Below are positions 7,996 to 17,084 of a stretch of DNA of 64,000 nucleotides, one piece after another. Where the stretch lies: contig JAXGNG010000001.1 of the NCBI GenBank assembly GCA_040768125.1, positions 1,612,001-1,676,000 on the forward strand, written 5' to 3'. The number at the start of each line of letters is the position of its first letter. The first letter of the stretch is position 1. The translations under genes and the position numbers were made by a program. The notes below the pieces were generated by a model, which saw nothing but the letters and a program-made list of their open reading frames with translations, did no database searches and was not told the DNA's origin. This DNA is from RBG-16-49-21 sp040768125 (GTDB lineage Bacteria; Spirochaetota; UBA4802; UBA5550).

Positions 7996-9201
7996 TTGAA
8001 CATCAAAACGCTCTTCCAGGCTCCCCTGACCCTTGATAAGCGGCACTACCGCTATTTCATTTTCATCAATTACGGCTACATCCTCTCCTTTCTTATCCAT
8101 ACTATTAATATTCTTCTTTTTTATAACCTCGGCGTCCGGCCCCTGGTGATCCATAATGTCATCAGCGTGTTCATCTTCATCGGCTGCATCGTCATCAACA
8201 GGAGGGGGGCCTTCTTCGCCGCCCTCACGATCGGCATACTGGAATTCATTTCCCATGCCGCATTCTGCACCCACTACATCGGCTGGGACTCCGGGTATCC
8301 GAATTACCTCTTCTTCCTCGCCATCTGCGCCTACCTGGCTCCCGCGGGGCGCCGCCTCGTCAAGGCGATGCTCGTCGCCGTGGTCTGCGCCTCGTACCTC
8401 ATCTTCTTCTTCTATTCCCGTCAGCACGCGCCGGAGGTGCAGATCGCCCCGATGGTGATCACCGTGATGAACGTCGTGAACCTGGTCGTGATCTTCTTCC
8501 TCCTCGGCCTTCTCTCCTTCTACTACCGGAACGCGGCCGATATCGCCGAGGCGGCGCTCGAGCGCGAGTACGAGCGCTCCGAGGGCCTCCTCCGCAACAT
8601 CCTGCCGGCGGAGATCGCCGGGATCCTCAAGCGGGAGGGGGGCACCATCGCGGACCGCTTCGAGGGCTGCACGGTCATCTTCGCCGACATGGTGGGCTTC
8701 ACCGGCATCGCCGAGAAGCTCGAGCCTGAGGCCCTGGTGGGCATCCTGAACAGTATCTTCTCTCGTTTCGACGACATCGTCGATCGGCACGGCCTCGAGA
8801 AGATCAAGACGATCGGCGACTCCTACATGATCGCCTCCGGCCTGCCCGTGGCGAGACACGACCACGCCGAGGCCGCCGCCGAATGCGCCCTCGAGATGCT
8901 GCGGGCGATGGAGGAGCTGCGGGAGGAACTCGGGCGCGACCTCCATATCCGGATCGGGATCAACTCCGGCCCGGTCGTCGCCGGCGTAATCGGGAAGAAA
9001 AAGTTCACCTACGACCTCTGGGGCGACAGCGTGAACCTCGCCGCGCGGATGGAGTACCATGGCCTCACGGGCGAGATACAGGTCGCGGAGTCGACCTACC
9101 GCCTCCTTGCAGGGGACTACCGCTTCGTCCAGAGGGGCAGGATCATGGTGAAGGGGAAGGGGGAGCTCAGCACCTACCTGCTCAAGGGGAGGAACACCTG
9201 A
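7996..9201 (+). CDS. Membrane-bound class III adenylate cyclase
   Basis: 401 residues. The N-terminal half has about six transmembrane helices (residues 12-175), followed by a short coiled linker. The class III catalytic domain covers about 215-400: CTVIFADMVGFTGIAEKLEP (metal-binding Asp), KIKTIGDSYM (adenine-type Lys near residue 272) and YDLWGDSVNLAARME (purine-binding Asp and transition-state Asn/Arg). This set predicts cAMP production. The start is a TTG at 7996; the next upstream in-frame codon set ends at TAA 7972, and no ATG fits. The ribosome site is poor. A small membrane protein follows with a one-base TGATG overlap. The product may act on the cyclic-nucleotide-binding ZIP protein at 17085. 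Confidence 0.9.
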   Translation: MNIKTLFQAPLTLDKRHYRYFIFINYGYILSFLIHTINILLFYNLGVRPLVIHNVISVFIFIGCIVINRRGAFFAALTIGILEFISHAAFCTHYIGWDSGYPNYLFFLAICAYLAPAGRRLVKAMLVAVVCASYLIFFFYSRQHAPEVQIAPMVITVMNVVNLVVIFFLLGLLSFYYRNAADIAEAALEREYERSEGLLRNILPAEIAGILKREGGTIADRFEGCTVIFADMVGFTGIAEKLEPEALVGILNSIFSRFDDIVDRHGLEKIKTIGDSYMIASGLPVARHDHAEAAAECALEMLRAMEELREELGRDLHIRIGINSGPVVAGVIGKKKFTYDLWGDSVNLAARMEYHGLTGEIQVAESTYRLLAGDYRFVQRGRIMVKGKGELSTYLLKGRNT

Positions 9202-9617
9202 TGGGAAATCACGCTGCGAGAGGAAAAAGCATGCCGGTGGGGCTCCGCTTCGCGTTTGTCGTTCACTGCGTAGCCGACTGCGTCTTCGCCGTTCCCCTGA
9301 TGGTCGATCCGGATGGCTTTCTGCGGCTCCTCGGATGGACCACGGTCGATCCCATCGCCGCGCGCATCGTGGCCGCTGCCCTCTTCGGCATCGGGATCGA
9401 GTCGTTTCTCGGGCGCAACGCCGGCATGGAATGGTTCACAAACATGCTCGACCTCAAGATCATCTGGTCGCTCTGCGCGTCCGCGGGCATCGCCCTGTCC
9501 CTCCTCGGGGGGGCCCAGGGCCGCCCGGTATGGGGATGGATCCTGCTCCTCGTCTTCATCGCGTTCAATGGAATATGGGTCTTCTTTCGGTTGAGGATCA
9601 GGTCAGCGGAACCATGA
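9201..9617 (+). CDS. Four-helix membrane protein coupled to adenylate cyclase
   Basis: 138 residues. The ATG at 9201 overlaps the cyclase stop (TGATG), so translation is coupled; the cyclase end AGGGGAGGAA supplies the ribosome site. There are four hydrophobic segments: about 11-32 (FAFVVHCVADCVFAVPL), 43-62, 79-97 and 107-125, and a basic end. The pattern is that of small four-helix proteins of unknown function often found in diverse bacteria. Coupling to the cyclase suggests it senses or regulates it, but nothing in the sequence proves that. Confidence 0.75.
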   Translation: MGNHAARGKSMPVGLRFAFVVHCVADCVFAVPLMVDPDGFLRLLGWTTVDPIAARIVAAALFGIGIESFLGRNAGMEWFTNMLDLKIIWSLCASAGIALSLLGGAQGRPVWGWILLLVFIAFNGIWVFFRLRIRSAEP

Positions 9618-9858
9618 TGAGCGGTCATCACTACCTGGAACAGGACGGTTCATTGTGGCCGGGTTCCCAGACCCACCGGGTGAGGTGCCCTCGGTTCGCA
9701 ACGTAAACCAGGGAGTATTTTCTCCTGCCGGATACTCGTCTACAACCGGCGCTGCTTGACCCGTACATGGGGCGATTTTTGTTTGCCTGGGCCCGCCCGC
9801 AGTTATACTTACTGTTGCAAGGACATATAGCGTCCACCGGACCGGTTCCTGGAAGGCC
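9618..9858. other. 241-base convergent gap, no gene seen
   Basis: This lies between the end of the four-helix protein (plus) and the end of the response regulator-cyclase (minus). I see only short dyads, for example ACCGGACCGGT near 9837-9847. There is no repeat copy, tRNA or coding frame with a ribosome site. Confidence 0.5.
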
Positions 9859-11040
9859 CTACAGCTTCTCCATCACTCCCGACAAAAACTCCTTCACCTC
9901 TTTTCGCTCCTTGTCGGTCAGGGCATCCATCTGCAGCCGTATCTGGCAGTGGTCACACTGGAGGGTGCGGGTGTTGCCGGCAAGCTGCGATGATATCTCG
10001 TAGGCCTGCACCGGGTACGAAATTCCCTTCACTTCGATGGGAGGCTGTATAACGCATTCAAATCGGTCCTTTACGAGCTGGTAGGTGTCTTCCGATATCA
10101 TGATGACGCCGGGTTTCGCGTGACTCTGCAGGCGGGACGCCAGGTTCACCGGTGTTCCCATGATGGTATAGGCCAGCTGTGAGGAGCTGCCGAAGTTACC
10201 CACGGTGCAGAATCCCGTGGTGATGCCCATGCGCACCTGGAGGGGAAGGGAGATGCCCTTGGATTGCCAGACGCTCTGCATGGAGGCGATCTCCTGCTGC
10301 ATCTCCATGGCCATGGTGATGCAGGCCTCGGCGTCCTCCATGACGCCCATGGTCTCGGGGTCGCCGAAAAAGACGAGCATGGCGTCGCCGATGTACTTGT
10401 CGAGGGTTCCCCTGTGCTTGTGGACGATCTTTGTCATGCTGTCGAAATAATGGTTCAGCAGGAAGTTCATGTCCTCGGGCTCGAGCTTCTCCGTCTGCCT
10501 GGTGAAGTCCTTGATGTCGGAGAAAAATACCGTGAGTTTTTTCCTGCTGCTGCCGATGGAGGCGGTGATGTCGCCGTCTCGTATGCTTTTGGCCAGCTGA
10601 GGAGAAATGTACGAGGAATACTGCCGGTTCAGGGCCTCTATCTTTTTTTGGGCATCTTCTAGCTCGAGATGGAGCTTTACCCGATGCAGCACGACCGGGG
10701 GGCTTATGGGCTTGGTGATATAATCGACCGCGCCCACCTCGAAGCCCTGGGCCTCGTTCTGCACGTCGGTGACCGCGGTCACGAAGATGACGGGAATGTG
10801 GCGTGTGTTTTCGTCGCTCTTAAGCCGGCGGCAGACCTCGTAGCCGTCCATCTCCGGCATCATCACGTCGAGGAGGATGAGGTCCGGCGGCGTGTCGCCG
10901 GTGCATATCGCCAGGGCCTTCTTGCCGGACGTGGCCGCCCGCACCTGGTACTCATCGGAAAGCACACCGCTCAGGACCGCGATATTCTCCGGCGTGTCGT
11001 CCACGATCAGCAGCGACGTCTGGGTCTTTGATTTTTCCAT
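9859..11040 (-). CDS. Response regulator with class III nucleotide cyclase output
   Basis: 393 residues. The receiver covers about 8-125: LLIVDDTPENIAVL (acidic pair), LILLDVMMPEMDGYEVCRR (phospho-acceptor Asp), VIFVTAVTD and DYITKPISP (Lys). A short coiled linker (QKKIEALNRQYSSYISPQLAK) precedes the cyclase domain, about 165-350: TVFFSDIKDFTRQTEKLEP, LDKYIGDAMLVFFG (Lys at the adenine position) and YTIMGTPVNLASRLQ. The second purine contact is Thr in place of Asp, which is tolerated in bacterial adenylate cyclases. The C-terminus has CDHC and a helical tail. It lies directly downstream of a lone receiver and the large hybrid kinase, so the kinase probably controls its activity. Confidence 0.9.
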   Translation of the reverse strand: MEKSKTQTSLLIVDDTPENIAVLSGVLSDEYQVRAATSGKKALAICTGDTPPDLILLDVMMPEMDGYEVCRRLKSDENTRHIPVIFVTAVTDVQNEAQGFEVGAVDYITKPISPPVVLHRVKLHLELEDAQKKIEALNRQYSSYISPQLAKSIRDGDITASIGSSRKKLTVFFSDIKDFTRQTEKLEPEDMNFLLNHYFDSMTKIVHKHRGTLDKYIGDAMLVFFGDPETMGVMEDAEACITMAMEMQQEIASMQSVWQSKGISLPLQVRMGITTGFCTVGNFGSSSQLAYTIMGTPVNLASRLQSHAKPGVIMISEDTYQLVKDRFECVIQPPIEVKGISYPVQAYEISSQLAGNTRTLQCDHCQIRLQMDALTDKERKEVKEFLSGVMEKL

Positions 11041-11061
11041 GCCGCGAGTCTCCTGTTGAAA

Positions 11062-11436
11062 TTATGAGATTAATGCCCTGACGAGTTCCCGGATCACCTC
11101 CGGTTCCAGCGGCTTGGTGACAAACCCGACCGCGCCGAGAGAGGAGGCCCGCTCCCGGTCCGCGTCGCTCGCCAGGGCAGTCACGTATATCACGGGAATT
11201 GACGCGGTCGCGGGATCGGCCTTGAGCCTCCTGCACACCTCCCAGCCGTCCATCTCCGGCATCATCACGTCGAGGAACACAAGATCCGGCTTCGCGTCGG
11301 CGGCGCAGATCTTCAGCGCCTTTTCGCCGCTCGTGGCCGCCTTTATTTTCCCGAATTCGGAGAGTATGGCGCTCAGCGCCGTGATGTTCTCCGGCGTGTC
11401 GTCAACGATGAGGATGCTTTTACCAGTGTCGGCCAT
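11062..11436 (-). CDS. Single-domain response regulator
   Basis: 124 residues and nothing but a receiver: SILIVDDTPENITALSAIL, LVFLDVMMPEMDGWEVCRR, VIYVTALASD and GFVTKPLEPEVI. The ATG at 11434-11436 was chosen because GAGAGGG lies 7 bases upstream; the longer in-frame start would overlap the kinase gene. It begins 11 bases after the kinase stop and ends 21 bases before the receiver-cyclase start. All three are therefore probably one transcript (kinase, CheY-like shuttle, cyclase). It is closely similar to the receiver of the following gene, which suggests duplication. Confidence 0.9.
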   Translation of the reverse strand: MADTGKSILIVDDTPENITALSAILSEFGKIKAATSGEKALKICAADAKPDLVFLDVMMPEMDGWEVCRRLKADPATASIPVIYVTALASDADRERASSLGAVGFVTKPLEPEVIRELVRALIS

Positions 11437-11446
11437 GGTTCCCTCT

Positions 11447-14400
11447 CTATTGTTTCGCGAGACCCCCAATAATCTCTTTTAGCTCGGGCAGTCTCGCCAG
11501 TATCGATTCAAAATCGTAGTTGTCCGCCTTTTTGCGCATGTCGGACAGTATCATCTCCAGTTCCGGCATGCCCGCGGACGCAAGTTCATCGATGATCTCG
11601 ATGGAGGCGGTGTCGTCGTCCTTCAGCAGTTCCTCGAGGGCCGCCACCCGCTCCATCATGCGGCGCGGGTCCATGGCCCCGTCCCCTTCACTGCGCTCCT
11701 CCTTCAAGGAGTCCTTCCAGCAGCCCAGCCCCTCCACGACCTGCGAGAGGAGCCCTTCCATCGTCTGTATCAGGCCGTCGGCGTCCCGATCCTCCTTGAG
11801 GGCGAACTCCACGTCGCGGGCCGCGGCAAAGAGTTCCCTGGCGCCGATGTTGCCCGCCACTGATTTCAGGGAGTGGGCCATCCGCACCGCATCGGTTTTT
11901 TTCTTCTTTGCCAGATGGGCGCGTATCGTCTCGACGCAGGACCCCTGACTTTCGGGAAACTTCTGCAGCAGGCGCACGTAGGATGACACGTTCCCCGCCA
12001 GGTGGGAAAGACCGTCCTGGATGTCGATCCCCGGAAGAGAGTCGGGAAGCGCGGAAGAATCAGGCTGGACGCGACGCCGCTGGTCTTCGACGCACGCCTC
12101 CCGCGGCTCGTCAAAGGGCTTGGCCGGGTCGGGCATGATGTGCTCCGCCAGGGTGCGGTACAGCTTGGCCGGGTCCACGGGCTTGGCCACGTGGGACACC
12201 ATGCCCGCCTCCCGCGCCATCTCCAGGTCCTGCTCCATGGCGTTGGCGGTCATGGCGATGACGGGTATCCCCGCGAATTCCGGCTTCGAACGGATGACGC
12301 GCGTCGCTTCGTAGCCGTCCATGTTGGGCATCTGCACGTCCATGAGCACCGCGTGAAAATCGGGTCTCATCTTGTCAACGGCCTCCCGGCCGTCCACGGC
12401 CAGGGTCACCGAGAGCCCGGCGCCCTCCAGGAGCTCGATGGCCACCTGCTGGTTCAGGTCGTTGTCCTCGGCGAGGAGGATCCTCGCCCCGCGGATCCCA
12501 CTGACGATTTCTGTCGGGTCTTCGCGCCTGCGATTCCTCATGGCCCCCGCGCCGTTCTTCTGGTGGAAGGTCATCATGAGGGTGTCGATGATGGTCGAGG
12601 GGCTCACCGGCTTTATCAGGAAGCCCTCCAGGCCCACCTTTTCCGCCCTTTCCATGAGCTCTTCCGAGCCATACGCGGTCACCATGATGATCGTCGGTAT
12701 CTTGGAGAGCATGGGGGACGCCTTGATCTGCCGGCTCGCCTCCAGGCCGTCCATGACGGGCATCTTCCAGTCCATGAGCACCAGGTCGTAGCTCGCGCCT
12801 TCGCGCGAGGCCTGCTCAAGCTCGCTGATGGCCTCCTTGCCCGAGGCGCACACCGAGACCTTGAAGTCAAGGCGCTCCATCATGTCCAGGAGTATCTGCC
12901 GCGAGCTCTGGTTGTCGTCGACCACCAGGACCTTCATGCCCCGCAGCTCTTCGATTGAATCGGCCAGCGAGACCTCCGGACCTTCCTGGACCTGGAACCT
13001 GGCCTCGAAGGAGAACACGCTCCCGCTGCCGTATTCGCTCTCGACCCTGATCTCCCCTCCCATCATCTCAACCAGGCGGCGCGATATGGAGAGTCCCAGG
13101 CCCGTGCCGCCGTACTTCCTGGTCGTCGAGCTGTCGGCCTGCGTGAAGGAGTTGAAGAGCTTTCCCATCTGCTCCGGCGTCATGCCGATACCCGTGTCCC
13201 GTACGATGAACTCGATCCGCGCCGTGTCCCCGTCGCGCTCCAGCAGCCGGGTGCGCACGAGGATCTCGCCCTTCTCCGTGAACTTCACCGCGTTGCTGCA
13301 CAGGTTGACCAGCACCTGGTTCAGGCGCAGGGGGTCGCCGATGAGGCGGTTGGGGATGTCCGAGGGCATGTCGAAGATCAGCTCCAGGCCCTTTTCCTGC
13401 GCCTTGATGCTGATGACCGTCGACAGGTTGCCCATGACATCGTCGAGATGGAAGGGAACGCGCTCCATATCGAGCTTGCCCGCCTCGATCTTGGAGAAGT
13501 CGAGAATGTCGTTGATGAGCTGGAGCAGGTTGTGCGCGGCGCGGTCGATCTTTCCCAGGTAGTCCCTCTGGCGCGGGTCGAGCCGCGTCTTCAGGGCCAG
13601 GTGCGACATGCCGATGATGGCGTTCATCGGCGTCCTGATCTCGTGGGACATGTTGGCCAGAAATTCGCTCTTCGAGCGGTTGGCCGTCTCGGCGATACGC
13701 CTTGCTTCCGCCATCTCGCGCTCCGCCCGCCTTATCTCGGTCACGTCGGTGATCGATTCGATGGCGCCGACGATGGCGCCGTGCGAATCCCTCAGGGCCG
13801 AGGCGGAGCCCACCAGGATGGCGCCTTTTTCTCCGAGGCGTGGCACGAAGGATTCCGCGGCGAGCACCCCGTCCTCGCGATGAATGTTGGTATACGTGGG
13901 GATCGTCCCGTCCTCTTCGTCAAAGACGTGATCGATGAGGATGCGCCGCCGCTCGCCGTAAAAGGGGATGGCGTATTCATGATCGCCCCTGCCGAGGATG
14001 TCGGCCGCCTTGACGCCGGTGATGTTCTCCATGGCCCTGTTCCAGGCGGTGACCCTGCCCTCGCGGTTGATGACAAAGGTGGCGATGGGAAGGAAGCTGA
14101 TGATATCCTCCAGGCGCTGCTGGGATTCCTTGAGCGCCATTTCCGCCAGCTTTCTCTCGGTGATGTCCTGGAGAATGCCCGCGGCGTGCCACTCGCCGCG
14201 GAGATTGACGGCCGACAGCGACAGGGAAACGGGTATCTCGGTCCCGTCCTTGTGGCGCGCCACCAGGTCCAACGTTTTCCCAATGGCGCTGCCGCTTCCC
14301 GTGCGGGTGAATTCCGCGAATGCCTTCCGGTGGGCATCGAGATACCGCTCGGGCGCCAGGAGGTCATGGAGGTTGCGCCCCAGCGCCTCGTCGCTCCGGT

Positions 14401-16345
14401 AGCCCAGAATATCCTCGGCGCCGGGATTCCAGAAGGAGACATTGCCCCGCTGGTCAATCATGATGATGGCGTCGCGTGTCGAATCGGTGATGCCCCTCAG
14501 GCGGGCCTCGCTCTCACGAAGGGACTCGGCAGCCGCCTCGCGCTCCGCCTCTATCCTCTTCTTCTCGGTGATGTCGCGGTAGTACCATACCCTCCCGTAG
14601 AAGGCGCCGTCCTCGCCGAGCATGGGGGAGGAATAGCAGTCGAAAACTCTTCCGTCGTTGAACTCGATCTCGCCGCTGCTGGTCTCGGAGCGATTGCTGA
14701 ACAGGTGCGCCACCTTGTCGATGAAGGCCTTTGGATCCACAAGGCTTTCCGCCACCGACCGGGACAGCAGCTTGGCCGACTTCGATGCCAGGACGTCATC
14801 CGGCACCCTCCACATGTCGGCGAAGCGCCTGTTGTACGAGAGCATCTCGCCTTTCTCGTTCACTACGAGAATCCCGTCCAGGGATACCTCCTGCTGGGTA
14901 GTCAGCAGCGCGTTTCTTAGATTGAGCTCGCGCTGCTGTTCCTTGATCTCGCTGATGTCCGATATGATGCCGAGTATTTCCGGTGCTCCCCCCAGGATTA
15001 TTTTTACCAGGTTCACCTCGCAAGTGACTTCTTTCCCCTCTTTATGCCTGAAGGTGAATTCCCTGCGGAGCTGGCCTTCACGCATGGCGCTGGCACACAT
15101 GTCATTGAAGTCGTCAATTGAGATCGAGCCGTCCTGCTGCTTCTCGGGAAGAAAGGACGCAAGGTTGAAAAGGAATTCGTCTTCGGTTTCGGCTCCCAGC
15201 ATCTGCTTCACGGCCGGGTTCACGCTGAGGAGGTGAACGGGGATAGCGTTCGCGTCAATGATGAGTATCGCGATGGGAGACCGCAGGTGCACGGCGCCCA
15301 GCATCTCCTCCATGAGCCTTTTTTCGGTCATGTCGATCATAACGGCAATGGCGCCGCCGCCCGTATCATCTCCCAGTGGCGCGGCCGACAGGCTGACCCA
15401 AATGGTTTCGGTGCCAGGTTTGGCTATGCCGATATCAACATTCCGGAACTTTCTGTTTTCGGCAAGGCACCTGGCCACCGGAAAATCCGAAGCCGGCATG
15501 GGGGTCCCGTCATGATCGAGATACTGCCAGCCTTTATCGGTGATATCCTGGAGCTTCTGTATCGGTTCCTTAAGGCCCAGCATGCGCATCATCTGCGTGT
15601 TGCTCTGCTCCACCGTGCCGTCGGGAAGGACCTTCAACATGCCTACGGGCATGGCCTGAAAGATGGCCTCGCAGAAAATCGTCGTGGACGAGAGCTGGCT
15701 CTCCTGGTCCTCTATGGTGACCCTGTCGAGGAAGTTTTTCTTGAAACCCCTGTAGATGATGCGGGAAACGATCCACGCGATTATTGTCAGCATGGAACCG
15801 TTGATGTAATGCCCCATGAGTTGTGCCTGGCTGGACTGGGCATAGGTGACGCCCGACAGGAAGAGGGCCAGGGAAAACGCGTAGAGAACCGAGCTGAAGG
15901 CGTTGCCCATCAGCACGGCGGCGCCGATGCCGAAGGAGACCAGGATGAAAGCGGAAATCTGGCCGTGTATAAACTGGTCGGAGACGGAGGTGGTCACCCC
16001 GCTGAGCATCAGGACAACACACAGGAGATTCACGGTAACCCGGTGAAACCGGCGGATCTCATCTGAAGAACGCACCCTGGGAATGATGAAAAGGGGCAAA
16101 AACAGCAGGAGGGCCCCCGCCGTGGCGGCATGAATGATGAAGAGCCCGTAATAGCCGGGAGCGTCCCAGAGCCCCTTTGTCCTGTTGATCAGGTCCAGCA
16201 TGACAAGGATCCCGAAGAGCGGGATGAGTATCATGGTGAAAATCCTGCACCGTTCGAAATTCGTGAAGTAAAGCGCCTTGAAGAATTGCTTTTTTGATTC
16301 TCCGTCCAGGGGGCTTTTCTTTGAATTTTCTTGTGTTGTCTTCAT
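11447..16345 (-). CDS. Multi-PAS hybrid sensor histidine kinase with two receivers and HPt
   Basis: 1632 residues. Six transmembrane helices (about 25-205) form the membrane sensor. Then come about five PAS/PAC domains (roughly 215-345, 350-470, 475-600, 610-735, 740-865; several end in DITE or ISEIKE-like PAC motifs). HisKA has the His at about 900 in SHEIRTPMNAIIGMS. The HATPase has NLCSNAVKFT, DTGIGMTP and GGTGLGLSIS. Two receivers follow (Asp about 1190 in VLMDWKMP and about 1334 in VLMDVQMP), then an HPt domain with His about 1490 (MAHSLKSVAGNIGA). A helical tail of about 110 residues resembles a second, His-less HPt. The start is MKTTQ with GAGAGA upstream. A complete phosphorelay in one chain feeds the downstream receivers. 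Confidence 0.93.
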   Translation of the reverse strand: MKTTQENSKKSPLDGESKKQFFKALYFTNFERCRIFTMILIPLFGILVMLDLINRTKGLWDAPGYYGLFIIHAATAGALLLFLPLFIIPRVRSSDEIRRFHRVTVNLLCVVLMLSGVTTSVSDQFIHGQISAFILVSFGIGAAVLMGNAFSSVLYAFSLALFLSGVTYAQSSQAQLMGHYINGSMLTIIAWIVSRIIYRGFKKNFLDRVTIEDQESQLSSTTIFCEAIFQAMPVGMLKVLPDGTVEQSNTQMMRMLGLKEPIQKLQDITDKGWQYLDHDGTPMPASDFPVARCLAENRKFRNVDIGIAKPGTETIWVSLSAAPLGDDTGGGAIAVMIDMTEKRLMEEMLGAVHLRSPIAILIIDANAIPVHLLSVNPAVKQMLGAETEDEFLFNLASFLPEKQQDGSISIDDFNDMCASAMREGQLRREFTFRHKEGKEVTCEVNLVKIILGGAPEILGIISDISEIKEQQRELNLRNALLTTQQEVSLDGILVVNEKGEMLSYNRRFADMWRVPDDVLASKSAKLLSRSVAESLVDPKAFIDKVAHLFSNRSETSSGEIEFNDGRVFDCYSSPMLGEDGAFYGRVWYYRDITEKKRIEAEREAAAESLRESEARLRGITDSTRDAIIMIDQRGNVSFWNPGAEDILGYRSDEALGRNLHDLLAPERYLDAHRKAFAEFTRTGSGSAIGKTLDLVARHKDGTEIPVSLSLSAVNLRGEWHAAGILQDITERKLAEMALKESQQRLEDIISFLPIATFVINREGRVTAWNRAMENITGVKAADILGRGDHEYAIPFYGERRRILIDHVFDEEDGTIPTYTNIHREDGVLAAESFVPRLGEKGAILVGSASALRDSHGAIVGAIESITDVTEIRRAEREMAEARRIAETANRSKSEFLANMSHEIRTPMNAIIGMSHLALKTRLDPRQRDYLGKIDRAAHNLLQLINDILDFSKIEAGKLDMERVPFHLDDVMGNLSTVISIKAQEKGLELIFDMPSDIPNRLIGDPLRLNQVLVNLCSNAVKFTEKGEILVRTRLLERDGDTARIEFIVRDTGIGMTPEQMGKLFNSFTQADSSTTRKYGGTGLGLSISRRLVEMMGGEIRVESEYGSGSVFSFEARFQVQEGPEVSLADSIEELRGMKVLVVDDNQSSRQILLDMMERLDFKVSVCASGKEAISELEQASREGASYDLVLMDWKMPVMDGLEASRQIKASPMLSKIPTIIMVTAYGSEELMERAEKVGLEGFLIKPVSPSTIIDTLMMTFHQKNGAGAMRNRRREDPTEIVSGIRGARILLAEDNDLNQQVAIELLEGAGLSVTLAVDGREAVDKMRPDFHAVLMDVQMPNMDGYEATRVIRSKPEFAGIPVIAMTANAMEQDLEMAREAGMVSHVAKPVDPAKLYRTLAEHIMPDPAKPFDEPREACVEDQRRRVQPDSSALPDSLPGIDIQDGLSHLAGNVSSYVRLLQKFPESQGSCVETIRAHLAKKKKTDAVRMAHSLKSVAGNIGARELFAAARDVEFALKEDRDADGLIQTMEGLLSQVVEGLGCWKDSLKEERSEGDGAMDPRRMMERVAALEELLKDDDTASIEIIDELASAGMPELEMILSDMRKKADNYDFESILARLPELKEIIGGLAKQ

Positions 16346-16550
16346 CGTTGTTTCTCTCTCTTCGATATGGCACTGCATGCCGTCGAATCAAGACCCCGGC
16401 GTGCGCATGCGGGTGTCGTTGAAATATCTAGTTGCTACCCGTTTTTTTTCATGGCGATGTTAAAGGGCGACATCTCCTCTGCCGCGCGATCCGTGATGGA
16501 TCGTGGCGGTTCTTCAGGCGGGCATTTAACAATAACAACCGGGGAAGGGA

Positions 16551-16778
16551 TTATTTTTTTTCTTCAGCTTGCAGTATCTCCTCCGCGCGATCCAGTTCCT
16601 CGGGGTAGAGATCCAGGGGAACTTTTTCTTTTCCCAGGCGACTGGCGACAATGTAGCGGGCGCACTGGGTGTTATCGTTAAGGCAGTATTTCTTTTTGAT
16701 CATGATGGACTTGGTGGGCATGTTTGCCATTTTATCGTTAAAAAATGGGCAGGCGCTCAATGATGGGCATTCTTCCAT
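16551..16778 (-). CDS. Small cysteine-containing protein upstream of the hybrid kinase
   Basis: 75 residues from the ATG at 16776-16778, which has GAGGG 6 bases upstream; an in-frame ATG at 16796 lacks a site. Four Cys lie in the order CPSLSAC, then CLNDNTQC, so a metal or Fe-S site is plausible. The centre reads FFNDKMANMPTKSIMIKKKY, and the C-terminal third is a charged helix. I have an impression of similar small proteins beside sensor kinases and diguanylate cyclases in delta-proteobacteria, but cannot name a family. It is 205 bases before the kinase on the same strand and has an unusual promoter inside a 12-bp inverted repeat. Confidence 0.75.
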   Translation of the reverse strand: MEECPSLSACPFFNDKMANMPTKSIMIKKKYCLNDNTQCARYIVASRLGKEKVPLDLYPEELDRAEEILQAEEKK

Positions 16779-16824
16779 ATCATCCCTCGTTCTCATTTTT
16801 GACTGATTAGTGATTCATCGTCAA

Positions 16825-16861
16825 ATTAATATTTGATCATCCGTATTTGTCAAATATTAAT
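16825..16861 (-). promoter_or_regulatory. Promoter embedded in a perfect 12-bp inverted repeat
   Basis: The arms are ATTAATATTTGA at 16825-16836 and TCAAATATTAAT at 16850-16861, with a 13-base spacer. On the minus strand TTGACA (16853-16848), 16 bases, then TATTAA (16831-16826) make a good sigma-70 promoter for the small Cys protein and probably the kinase. The -35 and -10 fall in opposite arms. A dimeric regulator binding the arms would occlude or reposition polymerase. A shorter dyad TCAAAT-TAAT-ATTTGA (16821-16836) overlaps one arm. Confidence 0.6.
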
Positions 16862-17084
16862 CCGTGGAACGACCCCGGGGGGTGACTAAAAGACATAATG
16901 CCCTTGTGAATCCTGGCCTGGTGCCCCGGTGCCGGCAATAACGCGCATTCCCTGGCAAGAATTGATAATTGTCGATCGCTGATTTTGCGGCAGGCCTCGT
17001 TGCATTCCAGTGCACGCCATTATCCGACCCCGCGCCGGTACTTTGCTTGACATTTCAGCCCGGCGTGGTATCTGAATAGACGGT

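Noticed and set aside
12002..12958. Long frames on the opposite strand of the hybrid kinase and other GC-rich genes
   Set aside because: They are typical antisense shadows of high-GC coding DNA: low complexity, no ribosome site and no family pattern.
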